From an uncultured Actinoplanes sp. (GTDB lineage Bacteria; Actinomycetota; Actinomycetes; Mycobacteriales; Micromonosporaceae), in contig CAKUMG010000440.1 in assembly GCA_934667465.1 (NCBI GenBank), positions 1-5,679 of the forward strand: a DNA stretch of 5,679 bases, written 5' to 3'. Under the pieces are notes generated by a model. It was not told the origin of the DNA. It worked only from the letters and a program-made list of their open reading frames with translations, and did not search any database. Both the position numbers and the translations under genes were made by a program. Position 1 is the stretch's first letter; each line of letters starts with the position of its first letter. Shown piece by piece: positions 1 through 5,679 of the stretch.

Positions 1-1
1 C

Positions 2-1891
2 GCGCCCGCCGAGCAGGACCGCGCGATGCGCGCCGCCGAGGCCGCCGTCGCCCAGCTCGGCCGGGTCACGGCCCGGCCGCTGATCGCCGCGCACTACAAG
101 ATCGCCCGCGCGGCGCTGGCGGTGCTCACCCCGGGCGGGGCGCCCGCCGCCCTGGTGGTCCTCGCCGAGAGCGAAGATCTGCTGCGTACGGTCGACGCAC
201 CGCTCACCGCGTTCGAGGCCGCCCTGGTCCGGGCGCGCGCCCTGGTCGCAACCGGCGTCCCCGGCGAGGCGGAGCGGCAGGCCTACCTCGCCGCGAGCAT
301 CGCCGAGAAGCGCGGCTGGCCGCACCGGGCGCGCCGCGCGGCCGCCGAGTTCCGGATCGACGCCGGGCGCCGCAACCGGGTGCCCGTGGCCGCCGGCCGG
401 GGCCGCGAGGGACAGCGCTGGGCCGCCCTGGAGCAGCTCAGCAACGCCGCCTCCCGGGTCATCGACCCCGAGCGGCTGACCCGGGTGGCCCTGGACGAGA
501 CCGTGCGCCTGCTCGGCGCCGAGCGCGCGCTGCTGTTCCTGGTCGACTCGGCCAAGGGGCGCCTGACCCCCTACGTGGGCCGCGACTCCGCCGGCCGCGA
601 CCTGACCGAGCTCAAGGGCTACAGCAAGACGGTCGTCAACACGGTACGCACGAGCCGCGAGCCGCTCGTGGTCACCGGCACCGACGAGGGCGCCGCCCTG
701 GGCGCCGAGAGCGTCGTGCAGTACGGCCTGCGCAGCATCCTGGTCGCCCCGCTCCAGCTGGACGACCGCCTGCTGGGCGTGGTCTACCTGGACAGCCGGG
801 TGGCCAAGGGCGTGTTCACCGTCGAGGACGTGGACCTGCTCACCGCGATCACCCACCACATCGCCGTCGGCCTGGAGACCGCCCGCGCGGCGCAGCTCGA
901 GGTCGCGGTGGCCGCCGCCAACCGCCAGCGCGACGTCGCCGAGACGCTGCGCCGGGCGATGGCGCGCCTCACCGGCACGCTGGACCCCGAGCTGGTCCTG
1001 CGCCGGCTGCTGCTCACCGCGCGGCAGACCCCGGGCGGCGAGCGCGGCTGGCTGCTGCTGGGCACCGCCGAGTCGGCCGAGATCAGCGTGCTGGGCAGCT
1101 CCGCCGGCCCGTCGTCGCTGACTCTGGCCGAGCACCCCGAGCTGCGCAAGCTGTTCGAGAACCGGCAGGCCGACCTCACCGCGGGCACGCCGGCCTGGGC
1201 GTCCGCGCTGGGCGACTGGGCCGGGGCCAGCTGGCTGACGGTCACGCTCGACGACCGCGAGGGCATGGTGGGCGTGCTCATCCTGGCCAGCGAGCAGGAG
1301 GGTGTCTACACCGCGGCCGAGCTGGGCGTGGCGGCGGCGCTGGTCAGCCAGGGCATGGTGGCGTACGACAACGCCCGGATGTTCAGCCGGATCAACGAGC
1401 TCGCCACCACGGACAGCCTGACCGGGGTCGCCAACCGGCGCCGCTTCTTCGAGCTGGCCGAGCGGGAGCTGGTCTCCGCGCTCGACGGCAGGCGCCCGGT
1501 CACCGCGCTCATGCTGGACATCGACCACTTCAAGCGGATCAACGACTCGTACGGGCACCAGGCCGGCGACGACGTCATCAAGAAGGTGGCCGAGCGGGTT
1601 GTCGCCTGCTGTCCCCCGGACGGCATCGTGGCGCGTTACGGCGGCGAGGAGTTCGCCGTCCTGCTGCCCGGCGTCGCCGAGGACGGCCCGGCGATCGCGG
1701 AGAAGATCCGCGCGGCGGTGGCCGGCACCGAGGTCGACACCCGGATCGGTGACATCCCGGTCACGGTCAGCGTGGGCCTGTCCCTGCTCGGGGACGGTGA
1801 CACGCCCGACACCCTGCTCGCCCGGGCCGACGCGGGCCTCTATCTGGCGAAGCAGGCGGGCCGGAACCGTGTCATGGCTCACGGCGAGTAA
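2..1891 (+). CDS. GAF-GAF-GGDEF diguanylate cyclase, 5' partial
   Basis: This is probably a cytoplasmic sensor that makes cyclic di-GMP from two GTP. Numbering from the ATG at 26 gives 621 residues, but the frame is open to the window edge, so the true start is likely upstream. Residues 1-120 are Ala/Arg-rich and helical, like the end of a TPR-type region. Residues 131-288 look like a GAF domain, and about 306-453 like a second, more diverged GAF-type domain. A GGDEF domain follows from about 460 (TDSLTGVANRR) to the end. Its active-site signature is GGEEF at 539-543, with metal-binding Asp498 and the D-x-D-H-F-K-x-I-N-D segment at 498-507, so catalysis looks intact. The inhibitory RxxD site expected five residues before GGEEF reads P-P-D-G, so product feedback at that site is unlikely. 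No membrane segment is visible in this part. In actinobacteria such C-termini often end much longer kinase/ATPase-TPR proteins, but that is an inference here. The ligand is unknown. Confidence 0.88.
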   Translation, partial: APAEQDRAMRAAEAAVAQLGRVTARPLIAAHYKIARAALAVLTPGGAPAALVVLAESEDLLRTVDAPLTAFEAALVRARALVATGVPGEAERQAYLAASIAEKRGWPHRARRAAAEFRIDAGRRNRVPVAAGRGREGQRWAALEQLSNAASRVIDPERLTRVALDETVRLLGAERALLFLVDSAKGRLTPYVGRDSAGRDLTELKGYSKTVVNTVRTSREPLVVTGTDEGAALGAESVVQYGLRSILVAPLQLDDRLLGVVYLDSRVAKGVFTVEDVDLLTAITHHIAVGLETARAAQLEVAVAAANRQRDVAETLRRAMARLTGTLDPELVLRRLLLTARQTPGGERGWLLLGTAESAEISVLGSSAGPSSLTLAEHPELRKLFENRQADLTAGTPAWASALGDWAGASWLTVTLDDREGMVGVLILASEQEGVYTAAELGVAAALVSQGMVAYDNARMFSRINELATTDSLTGVANRRRFFELAERELVSALDGRRPVTALMLDIDHFKRINDSYGHQAGDDVIKKVAERVVACCPPDGIVARYGGEEFAVLLPGVAEDGPAIAEKIRAAVAGTEVDTRIGDIPVTVSVGLSLLGDGDTPDTLLARADAGLYLAKQAGRNRVMAHGE

Positions 1892-1912
1892 CAAAAGTCC
1901 GATTCATCCCGT

Positions 1913-1939
1913 GGGCGGGGCGGGTTACCCGTCCCGCCT
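1913..1939 (+). terminator. GC-rich hairpin, probable terminator of the GGDEF gene
   Basis: GGCGGGGCGGG at 1914-1924 pairs with CCCGTCCCGCC at 1928-1938 around a TTA loop. One internal G-U pair and one outer G-U pair (1913/1939) extend the stem to 12 bp. It begins 22 nt after the GGDEF stop and lies just before the candidate parE promoter. No clear U-tract follows, which is common for actinobacterial terminators, so function is inferred from stem strength and position. Confidence 0.65.
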
Positions 1940-1947
1940 CACCGATC

Positions 1948-1970
1948 TTGTCGTACCGCCCCGGTAGGCT
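1948..1970 (+). promoter_or_regulatory. Candidate parE promoter of the DNA-damage (RecA-NDp/PafBC) type
   Basis: TTGTCG at 1948-1953 is followed after 11 nt by TAGGCT at 1965-1970. The spacing is too short for an ordinary -35/-10 pair (about 17 nt). It matches the layout of the mycobacterial RecA-independent DNA-damage promoter, TTGTCRGTG-N8-TANNNT. The TTGTCR core and the TANNNT box match and are correctly spaced; the GTG part (here TAC) does not. Transcription would start near 1977, giving a leader of about 37 nt before the parE GTG. PafBC dependence is an inference from the motif alone. Confidence 0.5.
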
Positions 1971-1999
1971 CGCCGCGTCGTTGACGGCTGTGACTGCTC

Positions 2000-2004
2000 G
2001 GGAG
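2000..2004 (+). promoter_or_regulatory. Ribosome binding site for parE
   Basis: GGGAG lies 9 nt upstream of the GTG at 2014. It supports that GTG as the start, because the encoded N-terminus then runs straight into the conserved Y-G-A-D-D-L-x-H-L-E-G-L-D-A-V-R-K-R-P-G block of type IIA B subunits. Confidence 0.7.
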
Positions 2005-2013
2005 TAGTACCAC

Positions 2014-4071
2014 GTGACTGCGCAACAGGAGATCCTCTACGGGGCCGATGACCTCACGCACCTCGAGGGTCTCGACGCGGTGCGCAAGCGGCCCGGCATG
2101 TACATCGGCTCGACCGACAGCCGGGGCGTCAACCACCTCGCCAACGAGATCATCGACAACTGCACCGACGAGGGCGTCGGCGGCCACGCCGAGAACGTGG
2201 CGGTCTGCCTGCACGCCGACGGCTCGGTGCAGATCGACGACGACGGCCGGGGCATCCCCACCGACATCAACGCCAAGTCCGGGCTCTCCGGCGTCGAGCT
2301 GGTGCTCACCCGGCTGCACGCCGGCGGCAAGTTCGGCGGCTCCGGCTACAAGACCTCCGGCGGCCTGCACGGCGTCGGCGCCTCCGCCGTCAACGCGCTC
2401 TCGCTGCGCTTCGACGTGACCGTCAAGCGCGCGGGCAAGGTCCACCAGCTCTCGTTCCAGCGCGGCGTCCCCGGCGTGTTCGCCGGCGACGGGCCCGGCG
2501 CGAAGTTCACCCCCGAGTCCGGCCTGCGCGTCGTGCGCAAGATGAAGCGCGGCGAGCGGTCCGGCACGTCGATCCGCTACTGGTACGACGCCCGTTACTT
2601 CGAGACCGGTGCCCGGCTCGACGTCGACGTGGTCCGCGCCAAGCTGCGCAACACGGCGTTCCTGGTGCCCGGCGTCGCGTACACGCTGGCCGACCTCACC
2701 GGCGAGGAGCCGCGCGAGGAGACGTTCCACTTCCCCAACGGCCTCGCCGACATGGTGGAGTTCATGACCCCCGCGGCCGACAAGCCGGTCTCGGGCATGA
2801 TCATGGTGACCGGCGAGGGCACCTACAAGGAGAACGCCGCCGACGCCAACGGCGTGATGCAGTCCAACGTCGTGCGGCACGCCGAGGTCGAGATCGCGCT
2901 GCGCTGGGGCACGGGCTACGAGCGTACGGTCGAGAGCTTCACCAACACGATCCGCAACATGCACGGCGGCACCCACCGCAAGGGCTTCGAGCGGGCCATG
3001 GTCCGCGCCCTCAGCGACGCCGTGCGCAACACGCGCGGCCTGCTCAAGCCCAAGGAGGACGCGCCCGTCCTCGACGACTACCTCGAGGGCCTGACCGCGG
3101 TCATCCACGTCCGGGTGCCCGAGCCGCAGTTCACCTCGCAGACCAAGGACGAGCTCTCCACCGCCGGGGTCACCCGGGTCGTGCAGGGCCTGGTCGAGCA
3201 GCACCTCAAGCAGTGGATCGACGATCGGCGCACCAAGGCCGAGGCGCGCACCGTCCTGCAGAAGGTCGTCGACGCCGCCCGCGTCCGGCTCACCCAGAAG
3301 CAGCAGAAGGACGCCGCCCGGCGCAAGACCGCGCTCGAGGGCGCGTCGATGCCGCCCAAGCTGGTCGACTGCCGCTCGACCGGCATCAACCGCAGCGAGC
3401 TCTACATCGTCGAGGGTGACAGCGCCCTGGGCACCGCCCGGATGGCCCGCAGCTCCGAATACCAGGCGCTGCTGCCGATCCGCGGCAAGATCCTCAACGT
3501 CCAGAAGGCCGGCCTCCAGCAGGTCCTCGACAACGCCGAGTGCTCGGCGATCGTCCAGGTGCTCGGCGCCGGCTCCGGCCGCACGTTCGACATCGCCGCC
3601 ATGCGCTACGGCCGCGTCATGATCATGGCGGACGCCGACGTCGACGGCTCGCACATCCGCACGCTGCTCATCACGCTCTTCGCCAAGTACATGCGCCCGG
3701 TCATCGAGGCCGGCCGGCTCTACGCGGCGATGCCTCCCCTGCACAAGGTCAGCACCAAGGGGCGCAGCTCCGAGACGATCTACACCTACACGCAGCAGGA
3801 GATGGAAGCGACAGTCGGCCGCTTCGAGAAGGCGGGCAAGGCCGTCAGCAAGCCGGTGCCCCGGTTCAAGGGCCTCGGCGAGATGGACGCCGACGAGCTG
3901 TGGGACACGACGATGAACCCCGCGTCGCGCACGGTCCGCCGGATCACCCTCGACGACGCCGAGCGCGCCGAGTCCACGCTGGAACTGCTGATGGGTGAGC
4001 GGGTCGAGCCCCGCAAGAACTGGCTCATCGAGGCCGCCGGCCGCATCGACCAAGAGACGATCGACGCCTGA
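2014..4071 (+). CDS. parE: DNA topoisomerase IV (type IIA) subunit B, ParE
   Basis: ATPase and TOPRIM subunit of a heterotetrameric type IIA topoisomerase. With ParC it passes one DNA duplex through another, unlinking daughter chromosomes and relaxing supercoils. It is complete at 685 residues, in the usual ParE range and shorter than E. coli GyrB. The GHKL ATPase domain shows the catalytic Glu45 and Mg-binding Asn49 (E-I-I-D-N), D-D-D-G-R-G-I-P at 75-82, and the glycine-rich ATP lid G-G-K-F-G-G to G-V-G-A-S at 104-124. The transducer domain has the Q-T-K loop with Lys378. The TOPRIM domain has E-G-D-S-A at 467-471 and D-A-D-V-D-G-S-H at 540-547, giving metal ligands Glu467, Asp540 and Asp542. 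R-F-K-G-L-G-E-M starts at 617. EGDSALG and PIRGKILNVQKA resemble actinobacterial ParE more than GyrB, though a second gyrase-like B subunit cannot be excluded. It starts with GTG. The parC start follows after 20 nt, so the two probably share a transcript. Confidence 0.93.
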   Translation: MTAQQEILYGADDLTHLEGLDAVRKRPGMYIGSTDSRGVNHLANEIIDNCTDEGVGGHAENVAVCLHADGSVQIDDDGRGIPTDINAKSGLSGVELVLTRLHAGGKFGGSGYKTSGGLHGVGASAVNALSLRFDVTVKRAGKVHQLSFQRGVPGVFAGDGPGAKFTPESGLRVVRKMKRGERSGTSIRYWYDARYFETGARLDVDVVRAKLRNTAFLVPGVAYTLADLTGEEPREETFHFPNGLADMVEFMTPAADKPVSGMIMVTGEGTYKENAADANGVMQSNVVRHAEVEIALRWGTGYERTVESFTNTIRNMHGGTHRKGFERAMVRALSDAVRNTRGLLKPKEDAPVLDDYLEGLTAVIHVRVPEPQFTSQTKDELSTAGVTRVVQGLVEQHLKQWIDDRRTKAEARTVLQKVVDAARVRLTQKQQKDAARRKTALEGASMPPKLVDCRSTGINRSELYIVEGDSALGTARMARSSEYQALLPIRGKILNVQKAGLQQVLDNAECSAIVQVLGAGSGRTFDIAAMRYGRVMIMADADVDGSHIRTLLITLFAKYMRPVIEAGRLYAAMPPLHKVSTKGRSSETIYTYTQQEMEATVGRFEKAGKAVSKPVPRFKGLGEMDADELWDTTMNPASRTVRRITLDDAERAESTLELLMGERVEPRKNWLIEAAGRIDQETIDA

Positions 4072-4091
4072 GGGAACGGGTCACACACGAC

Positions 4092-5561
4092 ATGGCACGC
4101 CGCAAGAACGAGCAGACCCGGGTGGACCTGTCGGCCTTCGACCAGGCCGGCGCCCGCGTCATCGACAACCCGCTCACCACCGAGGTGGAGGACTCCTACC
4201 TGGAGTACGCCTACTCGGTCATCCACTCGCGCGCCCTGCCGGACGCGCGCGACGGCCTCAAGCCCGTGCACCGGCGCATCCTGTTCTCGATGTTCGAGCA
4301 GGGGCACCGCCCGGACCGGCCCTACGTCAAGTCGGCCCGCGTGGTCGGCGACACCATGGGCCGCTACCACCCGCACGGCAACACCGCGATCTACGACGCG
4401 ATGGTGCGGCTGGCCCAGGACTTCTCGCTCAACGTGCCGCTGATCGACGGGCACGGCAACTTCGGCTCGCCCGACGACGGCCCCGCCGCCGAGCGGTACA
4501 CCGAGGCCCGGATGTCGCGCGAGGCGATGCTGCTGGTCGGCGAGCTCGGCGAGGGCACCGTCGACTTCAAGCCCAACTACGACGGCTCCGAGATGGAGCC
4601 CCGGGTGCTTCCGGCGGCGTTCCCCAACCTGCTGGTCAACGGCACGTCGGGCATCGCGGTCGGCATGGCCACCAACATGATCCCGCACAACCTGGGCGAG
4701 GTCGTGGCGGCGGCGCGGTGGCTGATCAAGCACCCGGGCGCCACGCTCGACAAGCTCCTGAGCTTCGTGCCCGGCCCCGACCTGCCCACCGGTGGTCAGC
4801 TGCTCGGGCTCGACGAGGTGCGCCGGGCCTACGAGACCGGCCGCGGCGTGGTCCGCATGCGGGCACGCGCGACGACCGGGCTGCTCGAGGGCGGCCGCGG
4901 GCGGCAGGCGATCACCGTGGTCGAGCTCCCGTACGGCGTCGGCAGTGAAAAGATCATCGAGGCGATCACCGACGAGGTGAAGGGCAAGCTCTACACCTCC
5001 GGCCCCAAGAAGGGCCAGCGGCAGGCGCCCCGGCTGCAGGGCATCGCCGACGTCAAGGACCTCACCGACCGCGAGCACGGCACCCGGCTCGTCATCGAGT
5101 GCAAGGTCGGCGTCAACCCGCAGGCGCTGCTCGCCGACCTCTACCGCCTGACGCCGCTGGAGAGCTCGTTCGGCATCAACAACCTGGTGCTGGTCGACGG
5201 GCAGCCGACCCGCTCCTGCCTGGTGCTCGCCGTCCAGGTCGACGGCCGCCAGGTCACCACGGTGGAGGGGCTCTCCCGGCCCGACCACCAGGGCGGCCAG
5301 GTGCTGCACCCGATCCAGGAGGCCTTCCGGGAGTGCCACGCGCTGCAGTGCGGGTTCTGCACGCCGGGCTTCCTGACCACGATCGCCGCCGGCCTGGACG
5401 CCCGGGACGCCTCGGTGGAGATCACCGACGAGGAGGTCGAGGAGATGGTGGGCGGCAACCTCTGCCGGTGCACCGGCTACGCCAACATCAAGAAGGCCTG
5501 CCGGTACGCCGCGGACACCATGCGCGAGTCCGCCCGGACGGCGGAGGACGGCGCCCGGTGA
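4092..5561 (+). CDS. Chimeric ORF: ParC N-terminal part fused in frame to CoxS C-terminal part
   Basis: One uninterrupted frame of 489 residues made of two unrelated pieces. Residues 1 to about 372 are the A subunit of a type IIA topoisomerase, the DNA-cleaving partner of ParE. They show E-Y-A-Y-S-V-I-x-x-R-A-L-P-D near the N-terminus, the quinolone region [11 protein letters not shown] (Thr98 and Asp102 at the E. coli GyrA Ser83 and Asp87 positions), the Arg135-Tyr136 catalytic pair, and the G-I-A-V-G-M-A-T-N block near 187. The A-P-D-D-style S-P-D-D-G-P-A-A segment favours ParC over GyrA. After V-L-V-D-G-Q-P (366-372) the sequence becomes R-S-C-L-V-L-A-V-Q and then the CoxS [2Fe-2S] domain with Cys420, Cys423, Cys458 and Cys460. 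A normal ParC has about 800 residues, so the C-gate coiled coil and beta-pinwheel are missing. The start lies 20 nt after parE with only weak ribosome-binding signals (AGGGA at 4071, GGG at 4078). As drawn the product is unlikely to work as either protein. Assembly chimera or recombination are the leading explanations. Confidence 0.85.
   Translation: MARRKNEQTRVDLSAFDQAGARVIDNPLTTEVEDSYLEYAYSVIHSRALPDARDGLKPVHRRILFSMFEQGHRPDRPYVKSARVVGDTMGRYHPHGNTAIYDAMVRLAQDFSLNVPLIDGHGNFGSPDDGPAAERYTEARMSREAMLLVGELGEGTVDFKPNYDGSEMEPRVLPAAFPNLLVNGTSGIAVGMATNMIPHNLGEVVAAARWLIKHPGATLDKLLSFVPGPDLPTGGQLLGLDEVRRAYETGRGVVRMRARATTGLLEGGRGRQAITVVELPYGVGSEKIIEAITDEVKGKLYTSGPKKGQRQAPRLQGIADVKDLTDREHGTRLVIECKVGVNPQALLADLYRLTPLESSFGINNLVLVDGQPTRSCLVLAVQVDGRQVTTVEGLSRPDHQGGQVLHPIQEAFRECHALQCGFCTPGFLTTIAAGLDARDASVEITDEEVEEMVGGNLCRCTGYANIKKACRYAADTMRESARTAEDGAR
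5187..5207 (+). other. ParC/CoxS fusion joint within a shared V-L-V-D-G-Q-P coding stretch
   Basis: Immediately before this stretch the translation follows ParC (L-x-x-L-T-P-L-x-x-S-F-G-I-N-N). Immediately after it the translation follows CoxS ([10 protein letters not shown]). The seven residues encoded here fit both families: A subunits usually continue V-D-G-Q-P-R-T-L, and CoxS proteins have C-T-V-L-V-D-G-x-P-x-R-S-C. The switch therefore cannot be placed more finely than this 21-nt interval. The family expectations are from memory, not from an alignment. Confidence 0.8.
5543..5547 (+). promoter_or_regulatory. Ribosome binding site for the CoxL-like gene
   Basis: GGAGG lies 10 nt upstream of the GTG at 5558, inside the end of the preceding frame. 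It supports the GTG start and translational coupling with the CoxS-type frame. Confidence 0.7.
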
Positions 5562-5679
5562 CGACCAAGCTGTTCGGGGAATCGGTCCGCCGGCGGGAGG
5601 ACGCCCGGCTGATCACCGGTCAGGGCCGCTACCTCGACGACATCGGCTCGTCGGCGTACGCGGCGGCGTTCCTCCGCAG
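5558..5679 (+). CDS. Molybdopterin-binding large subunit of xanthine/CO dehydrogenase family (CoxL-like), 3' partial
   Basis: Only the first 40 codons are inside the window. The translation from GTG begins [18 protein letters not shown] and continues with I-T-G-Q-G-R-Y-L-D-D-I. This is the typical N-terminus of large subunits in this family (R-x-E-D-x-R-L-x-T-G-x-G-x-Y-x-D-D). The GTG overlaps the preceding TGA in GTGA, so it is translationally coupled to the CoxS-type frame, as expected for a small-subunit/large-subunit gene pair. The full protein would be about 750-800 residues and bind the molybdenum cofactor. The active-site loop that separates true CO dehydrogenase from other hydroxylases lies outside the window, so the substrate is undetermined and no gene symbol is given. 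Confidence 0.85.
   Translation, partial: MTTKLFGESVRRREDARLITGQGRYLDDIGSSAYAAAFLR

Larger units (their letters stand above)
5187..5561 (+). other. CoxS-type [2Fe-2S] small-subunit fragment (C-terminal portion)
   Basis: This is the 3' part of the iron-sulfur small subunit of a molybdenum hydroxylase (xanthine dehydrogenase / aerobic CO dehydrogenase family), which carries electrons from the molybdenum site to FAD. Present are Cys376 (R-S-C-L), which would be the last ligand of the N-terminal ferredoxin-type cluster, and the helical C-terminal cluster domain with C-G-F-C at 420-423 and C-R-C-T-G-Y at 458-463. Missing are roughly the first 50-60 residues, including the three other Cys (C-x4-C-x2-C) of the first cluster. 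No separate start codon with a convincing ribosome-binding site is visible inside this stretch. Direct coupling to the CoxL-like gene downstream confirms the family. The substrate cannot be told. Confidence 0.88.

Noticed and set aside
26..28. ATG at 26 as the true start of the GGDEF protein
   Set aside because: An AGGA lies 7 nt upstream, so it is possible, but the frame is open to the window edge and the residues before and after look like the interior of a helical repeat region. I treat the gene as 5' partial.
1981..2010. TTGACG at 1981-1986 and TAGTAC at 2005-2010 as a sigma-70-type promoter
   Set aside because: The transcription start would fall at about 2016-2017, just inside the parE start codon region, and the good ribosome-binding site at 2000-2004 would be left out of the message. 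The upstream element fits better.
1939..4053. 704-codon open frame on the minus strand opposite parE
   Set aside because: It is a shadow of parE in GC-rich DNA. Its translation is a low-complexity run of Gly, Ala, Val, Asp, Arg, His and Leu without any recognisable domain, while the plus strand carries every ParE motif.
3995..4948. 317-codon plus-strand frame overlapping parC
   Set aside because: It is out of frame with parC and dominated by Arg, Pro, Gly and Ala, as expected from frame-shifted GC-rich coding sequence.
5150..5220. A frameshift or readthrough joining two separate genes
   Set aside because: The ParC-type and CoxS-type parts lie in the same frame with no stop or indel between them, so no frameshift is needed. 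The switch is a clean substitution of one protein for the other.
3786..5339. 517-codon open frame on the minus strand spanning the end of parE and the chimeric gene
   Set aside because: It has the same shadow composition and runs across the ParE/ParC boundary and the joint. No family is recognisable.
4092..5561. A newly evolved redox-sensing topoisomerase with an iron-sulfur domain
   Set aside because: It is attractive but unsupported. ParC is cut within its breakage-reunion core, the first cluster of CoxS is destroyed, the joint lies in a shared short sequence, and the CoxL-like partner follows in its normal operon position.

Overview
The window is high-GC DNA (roughly 70% by eye) with GTG starts, 4-nt stop/start overlaps and GC-loaded third codon positions. 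Together with an actinobacterial-style ParE (EGDSALG in place of the GyrB-type EGDSAGG), this points to an actinobacterium. A Micromonosporaceae/Streptomyces-like source is my inference. All genes read on the + strand.

Layout: (1) 2-1891 is the 3' part of a large sensor protein with tandem GAF-type domains and a C-terminal GGDEF diguanylate cyclase domain; its reading frame is open at the left edge. (2) 1892-2013 is a compact intergenic region. It holds a 12-bp GC-rich hairpin that probably terminates the GGDEF gene, then a promoter-like element (TTGTCG, 11 nt, TAGGCT) resembling the DNA-damage (RecA-independent, PafBC-type) promoters of actinobacteria, then a Shine-Dalgarno sequence. (3) 2014-4071 is a complete type IIA topoisomerase B subunit (ParE). 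(4) 4092-5561 begins as the A subunit (ParC) but switches in frame, near residue 372, to the C-terminal part of a CoxS-type [2Fe-2S] subunit of the xanthine dehydrogenase / CO dehydrogenase family. (5) 5558-5679 is the first 40 codons of the matching molybdopterin large subunit (CoxL-like), overlapping the previous stop by 4 nt and cut by the right edge.

The notable point is the ParC-CoxS joint. ParC is cut before its C-gate and C-terminal domain. CoxS lacks its N-terminal ferredoxin fold and three of the four Cys of its first cluster. The switch lies in a stretch coding V-L-V-D-G-Q-P, a peptide expected independently in both families at that place. That pattern fits recombination, or an assembly join, at a short shared sequence of about 20 bp better than an evolved fusion protein. 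Left of the joint the window is an ordinary topoisomerase IV operon; right of it is an ordinary molybdenum hydroxylase operon. I see no RNA genes, CRISPR arrays, insertion sequences or other mobile-element hallmarks, and no gene-free stretch over 125 nt.
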